From an uncultured Ruminococcus sp. (GTDB lineage: Bacteria > Bacillota > Clostridia > Oscillospirales > Ruminococcaceae): DNA of 64,000 nucleotides. The notes beneath the pieces are model-generated. The model was not told the origin of the DNA. It saw only the letters and a list, made by a program, of their open reading frames with translations, and made no database searches. Shown in pieces: positions 1 to 7,660 of this stretch. Each line of letters begins with the position of its first letter. Within the stretch, counting starts at the first letter, position 1. The translations under genes and the position numbers were made by a program. Location: NCBI GenBank assembly GCA_910577575.1, contig CAJTOG010000005.1, forward strand, positions 13,759-77,758, given 5' to 3'.

Positions 1-5
1 TTCTA

Positions 6-860
6 TTATCTTGACATTGCAAGAAGCATTTCTCTTATAATCTTGCACGCAACAGCTGTTGAAGTTCCTGACTGGTCATAATGCGGACTTAATTCATTCA
101 CATCACAGCCCACTATATCAAGTTCACTGCATACAAGAGTTACAGCCTTCCTAAGCTCATCAAAAGTAACTCCGCCGGCTTCCGGAGTACCCGTTCCGCA
201 GAATATCGACGGGTCAAGCACATCCAAATCAAGAGTAAAATACACGTTCTTTCCCTTGAGTTTTTCAACTGTTTCAGCAAGTCCGTCAAAATTGAACTTA
301 TGCATTTCAGTATGCTTTTTGGCAAATATAAATTCTTCTTTGTCTCCGCTTCTGATGCCAAACTGGAATATATGGCCGTCTCCGACAAGCTCATGACATC
401 TTCTCAGTACACACGCATGAGACAGCTGCTGACCTAAATAATCTTCACGCAAATCAGCATGGGCATCAAAATGAATTATATACAAATCCTCATATTTTTC
501 TTTTACAGCCATGACAGAACCAAGAGTTACGAGATGCTCTCCGCCAATCATGAACGGCAGTTTTTTATCACTGAGAATTATATCAGAACGCATTGCTATA
601 TCGGCTACTGCACGGCGTACACTGCCGAAAGGAAGTTCTAAATCCCCACTGTCAAAATAGCTGTAATCTGTCATATCCTTGTCCTGATACGGACTGTATG
701 TTTCAATACCAAAGCTTTCTGAACGTATTGCAGAAGGTGCAAATCGTGTGCCGGGACGAAAACTTGTTGTACTGTCATAACCTGCTCCGAAAATAACTAT
801 TCCGGACTCCTCATATTCTGCATCGCAGGCAATAAAAGTCTGTATATTTTTATTCAACAT
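6..860 (-). CDS. speB: Agmatinase (ureohydrolase family)
   Basis: 284 aa. It hydrolyses agmatine to putrescine and urea in the cytoplasm. The binuclear manganese-site motifs of the arginase/agmatinase family are all visible: GGEH near residue 105, HFDAHADLR near 130, DLDVLDPS near 214 and the late DVNELSPHYD. The length is normal for bacterial SpeB. It is the last gene of the polyamine operon. Its ATG overlaps the end of speE by 11 bases, and a GAGGAG Shine-Dalgarno lies inside the speE 3' end, so translation is probably coupled. Formiminoglutamase or guanidinobutyrase activity cannot be excluded from motifs alone, but the SpeA/SpeD/SpeE neighbours favour agmatinase. Confidence 0.93.
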   Translation of the reverse strand: MLNKNIQTFIACDAEYEESGIVIFGAGYDSTTSFRPGTRFAPSAIRSESFGIETYSPYQDKDMTDYSYFDSGDLELPFGSVRRAVADIAMRSDIILSDKKLPFMIGGEHLVTLGSVMAVKEKYEDLYIIHFDAHADLREDYLGQQLSHACVLRRCHELVGDGHIFQFGIRSGDKEEFIFAKKHTEMHKFNFDGLAETVEKLKGKNVYFTLDLDVLDPSIFCGTGTPEAGGVTFDELRKAVTLVCSELDIVGCDVNELSPHYDQSGTSTAVACKIIREMLLAMSR

Positions 861-1701
861 CTCTCAGCATCTCCTCAACATAATTAGGCAGTGCAAATGC
901 TCCTGCATGAAGTTTGGTATTATAATACTTTGTTTTCATTGCAAGCATATTCCATTTTGTCGCATTCAAATCATGGACAGGATGATATTTTTTGGACGCA
1001 AAACCAAAAAGCCAGTGACCTGACGGATAAGTCGGTATATGTGCCTGATACACTCTGCTTATCGGAAAACTTTCAACTATCCGCTTATGTGAACGCTGCA
1101 TAGCCGCCGCATCTTCATCATAAAACGGACTTTCATGCTGATTCACCATAATTCCGTCTTCACGGAGAGCTTTGTTACAGCTTCCATAAAATTCCTTGGT
1201 AAACAAACCCTCTCCCGGTCCGAACGGGTCAGTTGAATCGACTATAATAACATCATACTTATTTTCACACCGACGGATAAATTTAACACCGTCCTCATAA
1301 TAGATATGAACTCTTTCATCACCTAAACGACAGGCAGTAGTCGGCAGAAATTTCCTGCTTACTTCAATAACAAGCTCGTCAATCTCTACTAAATCAATGC
1401 TTTCAACAGTCGGATAACGTGTTAACTCACGGATTACCCCACCGTCTCCTGCACCGATAACAAGTATGTTTTTCGGATTCGGATGAACAGCCATAGGAAT
1501 ATGAGTTATCATTTCATGATAAATAAATTCATCTTTTTCAGTAAGCATCATATAGCCATCAAGCGTAAGGAATCTGCCGAATTCCTTTGAATCAAAAACA
1601 TCAATACGTTGAAATTCACTTTTGCCCGTATAAAGCTGTCTGTCTACTTTAATAGAAAATTTGACATTCGGAGTATGTCTCTCCGTAAACCATAATTCCA
1701 T
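850..1701 (-). CDS. speE: Spermidine synthase
   Basis: 283 aa from the ATG at 1701. This start is chosen over the upstream in-frame one because AAGGAG sits about six bases before it and the protein then begins MELWFTE, as family members do. It transfers aminopropyl from decarboxylated S-adenosylmethionine to putrescine. The Rossmann-type nucleotide motif GAGDGG near residue 82 and the DSTDPFGPGEGLF segment, which contributes catalytic Asp residues, are both present. It lies between the GNAT gene and speB in the same operon. Together with speD it supplies the last step of spermidine synthesis. Confidence 0.94.
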   Translation of the reverse strand: MELWFTERHTPNVKFSIKVDRQLYTGKSEFQRIDVFDSKEFGRFLTLDGYMMLTEKDEFIYHEMITHIPMAVHPNPKNILVIGAGDGGVIRELTRYPTVESIDLVEIDELVIEVSRKFLPTTACRLGDERVHIYYEDGVKFIRRCENKYDVIIVDSTDPFGPGEGLFTKEFYGSCNKALREDGIMVNQHESPFYDEDAAAMQRSHKRIVESFPISRVYQAHIPTYPSGHWLFGFASKKYHPVHDLNATKWNMLAMKTKYYNTKLHAGAFALPNYVEEMLRDVE

Positions 1702-1749
1702 AAAAATTCTCCTTAAAATTATTCTTTCAGAAATTTTTATTTTCATAAA

Positions 1750-2238
1750 TCAGAATTTATTATCTGAATCAAGCACAATCTTCATATTATGATACTTTGA
1801 AATCACATCTTTAAATCCAATTGACTTGTACAGGTTATATCCTGCATCAGTTGCTTTCAGTTCAACAAAGTCAAGACCCATTTTTGCCGAATCAGAAAGC
1901 AATAACTTAATCAGTTTGCCGGCAATACCTTTTTTTCTGTATTCAGGTCTTGTATAAACATTCAATACTGTACCGGTTATACCATTAACAAATGTAGGGT
2001 TCGGGGTCTTTTCCATAATGTATAAAAAACAACACCCTATAATTTTTTCTTTTTCTCTGCAAACATAAACAAATAAATCCTTGTTAAGATGGTTATGATA
2101 ATAACTTGGCAATCTTTCAGAAATCTGAATTATTTGCGACTCTGAAATATCTTGATAATCTTCAGTCAAATACTCTATTCTTAATTCAACCAGCGAATTT
2201 AAATCATTAATACCTGCCTTTTCAAAAATTATAATCAA
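1750..2238 (-). CDS. GNAT-family N-acetyltransferase inside the polyamine operon
   Basis: About 162 aa. The GNAT acetyl-CoA-binding core is visible: VYTRPEYRKKGIAGKLIKLLL near residues 95-115 resembles the R/Q-x-x-G-x-G/A loop, and the C-terminal strand pair ends GYNLYKSIGFKDV. The substrate is unknown. Its position between speA and speE suggests a polyamine or arginine-derived substrate (inference). The start is odd: no ATG or GTG fits. The longest frame opens with TTG at 2238 only one base after a GAGGTG Shine-Dalgarno. The next codon, ATT, has more usual spacing, so a non-canonical start or poor translation is possible. Gaps of 19 bases upstream and 48 to speE fit operon membership. Confidence 0.8.
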   Translation of the reverse strand: MIIIFEKAGINDLNSLVELRIEYLTEDYQDISESQIIQISERLPSYYHNHLNKDLFVYVCREKEKIIGCCFLYIMEKTPNPTFVNGITGTVLNVYTRPEYRKKGIAGKLIKLLLSDSAKMGLDFVELKATDAGYNLYKSIGFKDVISKYHNMKIVLDSDNKF

Positions 2239-2257
2239 TCACCTCTTTTATTTTTAT

Positions 2258-3703
2258 TTATTTCAATACATTTAGTCTTTCAATATTTATATCTTCCGTC
2301 CCTGTCATCTGACAACCCTTTTCTTTGGCATACCTGATATAGTCTATTATATCCTGAGTGATAAGTTCGCCAGGGGCAAGAATCGGGATTCCGGGCGGAT
2401 AACACATAACAAACTCCGTGCATACCCTGCCGACTGCTTCGTCAAGAGAAAGTGAAATTTTATCTGCATAAAATGCACGTCTAGGAGTTTCTGCAACTAT
2501 CGGAGAAATATATTCCTGTGTAAGCATATCGGCACCGGATTTTCCGAAACGTCTTTTAATTTCTGACATCGCACTTATAAGCCTTTCAATATCACGCTTT
2601 CTGTCGCCTACCGAAAGATATGCAAGGATATTGCCTATATCACCAAATTCAATCTGTATGTCATATTCATCACGGAGCAAATCATATACTTCAATTCCGG
2701 CAAGACCTATCGGAAGAGTATATATACTAAGTTTTGAAACATCAAAGTCATAAATGCTGTCACCGTTGATTAATTCTTTTGAATATGCATAATATCCACC
2801 TATTGAATTTATTTCAGAGCGTGCATATTCAGCCATTTCAACAGTCTGTGCAAATATTTCACGTCCGCTCAGTGCAAGTCTTTTACGTGAAATATCAAGG
2901 CTTGACAAAAGAAGATAAGATGCACTTGTTGTTTGCGTCAGATTCACCACCTGACGCATATAGTCTGAATTTATATTCTTTCCCATAAGCAGAAACGAAC
3001 TCTGTGTAAGGCTTCCGCCGGATTTGTGCATACTTACCGAAGCTATATCTGCCCCTGCGTCCATAGCTGTTATCGGGAATTTTTCACCAAAATAAAAATG
3101 TGTTCCGTGTGCCTCATCAACAAGAACAAGCATATCATGTTCATGTGCAAGCTCCGTAATTTTTTTCAGGTCTGAACATATACCATAATAAGTCGGATTA
3201 TTTACCATAATCGCTTTAGCCTGCGGATTTTCCTTTATAGCCTGTTCAACCTGCTCAACCGACATTCCGAGGGCTATGCCAAGCTGTTTATTAACGTCAG
3301 GATTAACATATACGGGTATAGCTCCGGTAAGAATAAGGGCATTTATTGCACTTCTGTGGACATTTCTCGGCATTATTATTTTATCTCCGCTTTTACAGGC
3401 ATACATAATCATGCTCTGCACTGCCGATGTAGTGCCGCCAACCATAAAAAAAGCATTTGCAGCTCTGAATGCTTCCGCCGCAAGATATTCCGCATCTCTG
3501 ATTACTGATACAGGATGGCAGAGATTATCCAGAGGCTTCATAGAGTTTACATCAACATTCATGCAGTCCTCGCCTAAGAACTCTGTAAGTTCCATATTGC
3601 CGCGTCCACGCTTGTGTCCAGGTACATCGAACGGAACTACTCTCATGCGTCTGAAACGACGCAGAGCTTCATAAATCGGGGCATCAATCTGAGAAAGAGA
3701 CAT
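2258..3703 (-). CDS. speA: PLP-dependent arginine decarboxylase (Orn/Lys/Arg decarboxylase class I, short form)
   Basis: 481 aa from the ATG at 3703, giving an N-terminus MSLSQIDAPIYEAL. Upstream in-frame ATGs lie too close to the GGAAGGA ribosome site. It has the AAT-fold Orn/Lys/Arg decarboxylase layout: PGHKRGRG near residue 30, DEAHGTHFYFG near 198, and SMHKSGGSLTQSS near 225, whose Lys should bind pyridoxal phosphate. The C-terminal domain carries YPPGIPILAPGE. The length matches the Bacillus SpeA type. Arginine rather than lysine or ornithine is inferred from the agmatinase gene in the same operon. The reading frame overlaps the end of speD by 20 bases, suggesting coupled translation. 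Confidence 0.88.
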   Translation of the reverse strand: MSLSQIDAPIYEALRRFRRMRVVPFDVPGHKRGRGNMELTEFLGEDCMNVDVNSMKPLDNLCHPVSVIRDAEYLAAEAFRAANAFFMVGGTTSAVQSMIMYACKSGDKIIMPRNVHRSAINALILTGAIPVYVNPDVNKQLGIALGMSVEQVEQAIKENPQAKAIMVNNPTYYGICSDLKKITELAHEHDMLVLVDEAHGTHFYFGEKFPITAMDAGADIASVSMHKSGGSLTQSSFLLMGKNINSDYMRQVVNLTQTTSASYLLLSSLDISRKRLALSGREIFAQTVEMAEYARSEINSIGGYYAYSKELINGDSIYDFDVSKLSIYTLPIGLAGIEVYDLLRDEYDIQIEFGDIGNILAYLSVGDRKRDIERLISAMSEIKRRFGKSGADMLTQEYISPIVAETPRRAFYADKISLSLDEAVGRVCTEFVMCYPPGIPILAPGELITQDIIDYIRYAKEKGCQMTGTEDINIERLNVLK

Positions 3704-4466
3704 TTCCAAACACATTCCTTCCACTGAATATTTCAATCATTTCCCTTCTTAAAGCATTTGATATATCAAGTCTGCTTCTTGGAGAAAGTTCACGGACATC
3801 TGTATTAAAAAGATAATTCTGCAATTCAATTTCCTTTATTAACATTTTTGTATGAAACATATTTGCCTGATATACATTTACATCAATAACATCATATTTA
3901 TCAAGGGTTGCTTCATCTATATAATTCTGAATCGACGTAATATCATGGTCTATGAAAATTTTTTCTCCGTCCAGATTTCTTGTAAAGCCACGCACCCTGT
4001 AATCCATAGTGATAATATCCGAGTCGAAACTTCCAATCAGATAATCAAGAGCAGTAAGCGGAGTTATCTTGCCACAGGTAGCAACATCTATATCAACACG
4101 GAAAGTTGCTATATTTGTATCCGGATGATATTCAGGATAGGTATGAACAGTTACATGACTTTTATCAAGATGGGCAACAGTTTCACTTCCGCCTGCCGGA
4201 ATCATAGTATCATCAGCAATTAGAAAAGTTGCAGAAGCACCTTGTGGGTCGTAATCCTGTCGGGAAATACTCAGCACCTGTGCCCCAATCATATTTGTAA
4301 GATGAGTCATGATATCAGTGATACGCTCAGAATTGTAAACCTCATCAACATAGGCGATATAATCCAATTGAGCTTTAGGGGTTCTTGCATAGCAGACATC
4401 GTAAATATTAAAGCTCAGGGATTTTGTCAGGTTATTAAATCCATAAAGCTTAAGCTTATTTTCCAT
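3684..4466 (-). CDS. speD: S-adenosylmethionine decarboxylase proenzyme (large bacterial class)
   Basis: 260 aa from the ATG at 4466, with GAGGTG about six bases upstream. A GTG three codons earlier falls inside that ribosome site and is rejected. The self-cleavage region reads LDKSHVTVHTYPE near residue 107. The Ser there becomes the pyruvoyl cofactor in the E. coli-type enzyme, and the ~260-aa length fits that class rather than the short Bacillus type. It makes decarboxylated AdoMet for SpeE. It is the first gene of the polyamine operon. It is preceded by a consensus promoter (4581-4609) and by a terminator-like hairpin in the leader (4491-4531), which would place the whole operon under premature-termination control. 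Confidence 0.93.
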   Translation of the reverse strand: MENKLKLYGFNNLTKSLSFNIYDVCYARTPKAQLDYIAYVDEVYNSERITDIMTHLTNMIGAQVLSISRQDYDPQGASATFLIADDTMIPAGGSETVAHLDKSHVTVHTYPEYHPDTNIATFRVDIDVATCGKITPLTALDYLIGSFDSDIITMDYRVRGFTRNLDGEKIFIDHDITSIQNYIDEATLDKYDVIDVNVYQANMFHTKMLIKEIELQNYLFNTDVRELSPRSRLDISNALRREMIEIFSGRNVFGNVSFSD

Positions 4467-4490
4467 AATATACACCTCATGTTTAAAATC

Positions 4491-4531
4491 AAAAAAACAC
4501 GCACAGACTTAATCAGCCCATACGTGCGGTG
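4491..4531 (-). terminator. Terminator-like hairpin in the speD leader (candidate attenuator)
   Basis: Read on the minus strand, CAC-c-GCAC (4531-4524) pairs with GTGC-GTG (4504-4498). An inner stem GGCT/AGTC closes the loop GATTA, and the hairpin is followed directly by seven T residues (4497-4491). This has the form of an intrinsic terminator. It lies downstream of the speD promoter and upstream of the speD ribosome site, so it can stop only speD operon transcripts. No clear anti-terminator arm was identified by eye. Confidence 0.62.
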
Positions 4532-4538
4532 AATGCAT
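4509..4538 (-). CDS. Possible 9-codon leader peptide upstream of speD
   Basis: An ATG at 4538 opens a short frame encoding MHSPHVWAD, then TAA. It lies in the speD leader, and its last six codons run through the 5' arm and loop of the candidate attenuator. No convincing Shine-Dalgarno precedes it (the bases upstream are CACTGTTGCT). It may therefore be chance. Its placement is what one would expect of a ribosome-controlled attenuator. Confidence 0.3.
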   Translation of the reverse strand: MHSPHVWAD

Positions 4539-4580
4539 AGCAACAGTGCTGAAACCGAAGCTTCTTTTGCAATTTAATTT

Positions 4581-4609
4581 ATTTTATCATAAATTTACTG
4601 ATTTGTCAA
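4581..4609 (-). promoter_or_regulatory. Promoter of the speD polyamine operon
   Basis: On the minus strand, TTGACA (4609-4604), a 17-base spacer, then TAAAAT (4586-4581), with TGA just before the -10. The predicted start is near 4574. That gives a leader of about 110 bases containing the hairpin at 4491-4531. Confidence 0.8.
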
Positions 4610-4642
4610 TAGTTAAACACAAAATTTTATTTATTTTCATGC

Positions 4643-4678
4643 AAAAAACCCTGCATTCACATAATACTGAATGCAGGG
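4643..4678 (-). terminator. Intrinsic terminator of tRNA-Arg
   Basis: An 11-bp perfect stem CCCTGCATTCA / TGAATGCAGGG (4678-4668 with 4659-4649) is followed on the minus strand by six T residues. It lies just past the encoded CCA end of tRNA-Arg and separates that gene from the speD promoter. Confidence 0.85.
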
Positions 4679-4684
4679 ACTTCA

Positions 4685-4761
4685 TGGCGTGCCTGGAGGG
4701 ATTCGAACCCCCGACCTACTGGTTCGTAGCCAGTCACTCTATCCAGCTGAGCTACAAGCAC
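4685..4761 (-). tRNA. tRNA-Arg(ACG)
   Basis: A full cloverleaf can be drawn. The acceptor is GTGCTTG/CAGGCAC, the D arm GCTC...GAGT, and the anticodon stem ACTGG/CCAGT around CTACGAA (anticodon ACG, wobble A normally edited to inosine). The T arm is GGGGG-TTCGAAT-CCCTC, the discriminator is G, and the CCA is encoded (4687-4685). It has its own promoter at 4780-4808 and its own terminator. Confidence 0.96.
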
Positions 4762-4779
4762 ATCGTTTCAACAATATAT

Positions 4780-4808
4780 ATTATATATCATTTTTTGTAA
4801 AAAGTCAA
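4780..4808 (-). promoter_or_regulatory. tRNA-Arg promoter
   Basis: Minus-strand TTGACT (4808-4803), 17 bases, TATAAT (4785-4780), ending about 18 bases before the mature tRNA 5' end. Confidence 0.78.
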
Positions 4809-4895
4809 GCTTTTTTTTGTATTTTGTATGATTTTCCAATTTTGTCAAAAATAAATGAATATTTTTGTAAATTACAACAATTTCATAAAATTCTA

Positions 4896-4924
4896 TTGAC
4901 AAATCTGGATTTATATGATATAAT
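4896..4924 (+). promoter_or_regulatory. tRNA-Lys promoter
   Basis: TTGACA (4896-4901), 17 bases, TATAAT (4919-4924) with an extended TGA before the -10. The match is perfect, placed 12 bases before the mature tRNA-Lys 5' end. Confidence 0.88.
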
Positions 4925-4936
4925 AATTAACGTTGT

Positions 4937-5012
4937 GAGACATTAGCTCAGCCGGTAGAGCATACGCCTTTTAAGCGTAGGGTCGAGGGTTCAAATCCCT
5001 CATGTCTCACCA
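4937..5012 (+). tRNA. tRNA-Lys(TTT)
   Basis: Cloverleaf: acceptor GAGACAT/ATGTCTC, D arm GCTC...GAGC, anticodon stem TACGC/GCGTA around CTTTTAA (anticodon TTT), T arm GAGGG-TTCAAAT-CCCTC, discriminator A, encoded CCA at 5010-5012. It is divergent from tRNA-Arg and followed by a bidirectional terminator. Confidence 0.96.
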
Positions 5013-5040
5013 TTTTTTATTTTTTCAAAAAATCAAAAAC

Positions 5041-5078
5041 AAAAGACTGTCTGATAAAAGGCAGTCTTTTGTTTTTTT
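5041..5078. terminator. Bidirectional terminator between tRNA-Lys and glgA
   Basis: The stem AAAAGACTG / CAGTCTTTT (5041-5049 with 5062-5070) has T-runs on both sides as read from each strand. It can end the tRNA-Lys transcript from the left and the glg operon transcript from the right (glgA stops at 5077). Confidence 0.82.
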
Positions 5079-6495
5079 ATTCATTAATCAATTCTTTAAA
5101 AATCTTGATATAGTCATCTGCTGAATTATTCCAGCCAAAATCGCAGCTCATGGACCTGACAATAAGTTCATTCCAGCGGGGTTTATTGTAATAATCCCGT
5201 TTTGCACGATATACAGCATTAAGCATATCGTCAGCATCATATGTTTTAAAAGTAAAACCGTTGCCGTATTCTCCTCCGTTATCCCTCACCGTGTCACGCA
5301 GACCACCTGTTTCATGTACAATCGGCGGAGTACCATATCTCATGGAAATCATCTGTGCAAGTCCGCAGGGTTCTGTCTGTGAAGGCATAAGAAACATATC
5401 TGCACCGGCATAAATCTTATGAGAAAGTTCCGGGAAAAAACCAGTAGTCATAGATACTCTTTCGGGATAACGTTTAGCCATTTCAAAAAAGAAATCCTCA
5501 TAAATTTTTTCACCGCTTCCAAGTATGGCAAACTTCATACCGTTTCTTATTATTTCTTCAAAAACACTTCGTATAAGTTCAATTCCCTTATGTTTTACAA
5601 GTCTTGAAACAATGCCGATAACAGGTGCATTATCAGCATCAAAGCCAAGTTCGTTCAATAACCCATTCCTGCATTTCATCTTTCCTGAAATATCATCTTT
5701 TGAATAATGCCAGTCTATAAACTCATCTTTTTCAGGATTATAAAAATCCATGTCAATTCCGTTCAGAATACCTTTCAGTTTATGCTGTTTTGTGATAAGT
5801 ATCCTGTCAAGACCATATGCATACCATGGGTCAAGAATTTCATTGGCATAGCTTGGCGAAACGGTAATAATTCTGTCAGCCGTTTCTATGGCACCTTTCA
5901 TAAGGTTTATATATCCGTCGTATTCAACAAGCCCGGAATGATATGAAGGAATCCCCATAAGTTCATTAAGTACTTCAATGCCATATCTTCCCTGATATTC
6001 AATATTATGAATTGTAAAAACAGTTCTGATATTACTATAACCCTGCTGATATTTATAATAAACCTGATAATAAACAGGTATTAGAGCAGTCTGCCAGTCA
6101 TTGCAGCTTATAACATCAGGCTTAAAATCTATGTGCCTGAGCATTTCGAGAACTGCTCTGCTGAAAAATACAAAGCGTTCACAATCGTCATAAAATCCAT
6201 AAAGACCGTCTCTGTTGAAATAGTATTCATTATCAATAAAGAAATATGTAACGCCATTTTTTTCAGCAGTATATATTCCGCAGTACTGTTTTCGCCATGA
6301 AACATCAACAGTTATATTTGTCAAAAAATTCATATATTTACGGAGTTCAGGATTAATATCTTTATAAAGTGGAATGACAACAGCACAATTATTTCCTTTT
6401 TCGCTTATTACTTTTGGCAGTGTACCGGCAACATCAGCAAGACCACCGGAGGCTGCATATGGCACAGCCTCACTGGCAGCAAAAAGTATATTCAT
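5077..6495 (-). CDS. glgA: Glycogen synthase (GT5)
   Basis: 472 aa from the ATG at 6495, chosen because the protein then begins MNILFAASEAVPYAASGGLADV like GT5 enzymes. AAAGG lies ten bases upstream. It extends alpha-1,4-glucan from ADP-glucose. The GT-B fold signature is visible: SGGLADVAG at the N-terminus, FTIHNIEYQG near 165 and the C-terminal PSQTEPCGLAQMISMRYGTPPIV donor-site motif. The Lys of the classical K-x-G-G-L motif is Ala here, a substitution also known in other clostridial GlgA proteins. It is the last gene of glgB-glgC-glgD-glgA, 25 bases after glgD, and is closed by the terminator at 5041-5078. Confidence 0.93.
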   Translation of the reverse strand: MNILFAASEAVPYAASGGLADVAGTLPKVISEKGNNCAVVIPLYKDINPELRKYMNFLTNITVDVSWRKQYCGIYTAEKNGVTYFFIDNEYYFNRDGLYGFYDDCERFVFFSRAVLEMLRHIDFKPDVISCNDWQTALIPVYYQVYYKYQQGYSNIRTVFTIHNIEYQGRYGIEVLNELMGIPSYHSGLVEYDGYINLMKGAIETADRIITVSPSYANEILDPWYAYGLDRILITKQHKLKGILNGIDMDFYNPEKDEFIDWHYSKDDISGKMKCRNGLLNELGFDADNAPVIGIVSRLVKHKGIELIRSVFEEIIRNGMKFAILGSGEKIYEDFFFEMAKRYPERVSMTTGFFPELSHKIYAGADMFLMPSQTEPCGLAQMISMRYGTPPIVHETGGLRDTVRDNGGEYGNGFTFKTYDADDMLNAVYRAKRDYYNKPRWNELIVRSMSCDFGWNNSADDYIKIFKELINE

Positions 6496-6520
6496 AAAAT
6501 CGCTACCTTTCGTCAAGTGG

Positions 6521-7645
6521 TCATATTTTGCTGTTTTTATCTACATAAAACGGACAATTTTTTGTACCTGTCAGTACTCCTTCATCACTTACTTCAACAT
6601 TCTTATCCATAATCACTGAAGATATACTGCAATTGTTTCCGATTTTAGTACCCTGCATAATAATGGAATCCTTAACAACCGTATCCTTACCGATTTTAAC
6701 GCCTCTGAATATAATTGAATTTTCAACAGTACCCTCAACGATACAGCCATCAGCAATAAGTGAATTCTTGATATTTGATTCAAGACCATAAAGTGCAGGG
6801 GCATTGTCGCCTACCTTCGTGAATACAGGCATATTTTTCTTAAAGAGAGAATTTCTTGTTTCAGTATCAAGAAGCATCATATTTGCATGATAATAATTAT
6901 CCTTGCTGTCTATACGCACAAAGAAATCCTTATGCTCATAACCCATAATTTTATATTCACTGTTCTTATTTTGAAGAATTTCTCTTGTAAAGCTGTAAAG
7001 ATTTCTGCTTGATGCATCAAAAACAATTTTCCTTAAGAAGTCCTTATTTATAATAAGCATATCAAGCCACTGATTGCATTCTCCTGAAATCTGCGGAGCA
7101 ACAAGAACATCATTGATAGTATTATCGTCTCCGAATTCAAGAATTGTTGAACATTTGTCCTTTTCGCAGTCATAATGGCTTTTTTTGTAGATAAGGGTAA
7201 TATCAGCTCCCGTTTCCTGATGCTGACGAAGTACAGGATTGAAGTCGATAGTAGTAACAACATCACAGTTTGAAAGAATTACATACTGAGCCTTTGAATG
7301 CTCAACAAATCCCCACATATTGCTGAGTGCGTCAAGCCTACCCTTATAAATTCCGCCTGTCTGACTGTAAGGCGGAAGAAGATGCATACCGCCTTTTTTA
7401 CGTGCCAAATCCCAGTCTCTTCCTGAACCGAGATGGTCAAGAAGTGAACCATAGTTTGATTTGGTAATTACACCTACTTCAGTAATACCCGAATTAACGA
7501 AATTTGAAAGCGGAAAATCAATAAGCCTGTAACGACCGCCGAAAGGAATTGACCCCATTGTTCTCTGTTTTGTAAGCTCGCTGACATATGAGTCATGCAT
7601 ACTTGCAAAAATCAGACCTAATACATTATAATTAACACTGCTCAT
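6521..7645 (-). CDS. glgD: Glucose-1-phosphate adenylyltransferase, GlgD-type subunit
   Basis: 374 aa. It is a nucleotidyltransferase-fold protein with a C-terminal left-handed beta-helix (hexapeptide-like repeats SLIADGCIVEGTVENSIIFRG from about residue 295). The N-terminus begins NVLGLIFASMHD where the catalytic paralogue has MLLAGGQGSRL. The nucleotide-binding GGxGxRL motif is therefore lost, as is typical of GlgD. In Bacillus-type systems GlgD modulates the GlgC catalytic subunit. GAGGAGG lies upstream of the ATG, and only 15 bases separate it from glgC. Confidence 0.9.
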   Translation of the reverse strand: MSSVNYNVLGLIFASMHDSYVSELTKQRTMGSIPFGGRYRLIDFPLSNFVNSGITEVGVITKSNYGSLLDHLGSGRDWDLARKKGGMHLLPPYSQTGGIYKGRLDALSNMWGFVEHSKAQYVILSNCDVVTTIDFNPVLRQHQETGADITLIYKKSHYDCEKDKCSTILEFGDDNTINDVLVAPQISGECNQWLDMLIINKDFLRKIVFDASSRNLYSFTREILQNKNSEYKIMGYEHKDFFVRIDSKDNYYHANMMLLDTETRNSLFKKNMPVFTKVGDNAPALYGLESNIKNSLIADGCIVEGTVENSIIFRGVKIGKDTVVKDSIIMQGTKIGNNCSISSVIMDKNVEVSDEGVLTGTKNCPFYVDKNSKI

Positions 7646-7660
7646 ATTTGTGATACCTCC

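Noticed and set aside
4467..4580. SAM riboswitch upstream of speD
   Set aside because: The leader is too short and shows none of the SAM-I or SAM-II core motifs by eye. Only the terminator-like hairpin is supported.
4546..4946. Plus-strand frames across the tRNA-Arg region (peptides containing GIRTPDLLVRS)
   Set aside because: This peptide is a translated antisense tRNA and a classic false gene. The cloverleaf explains the conservation.
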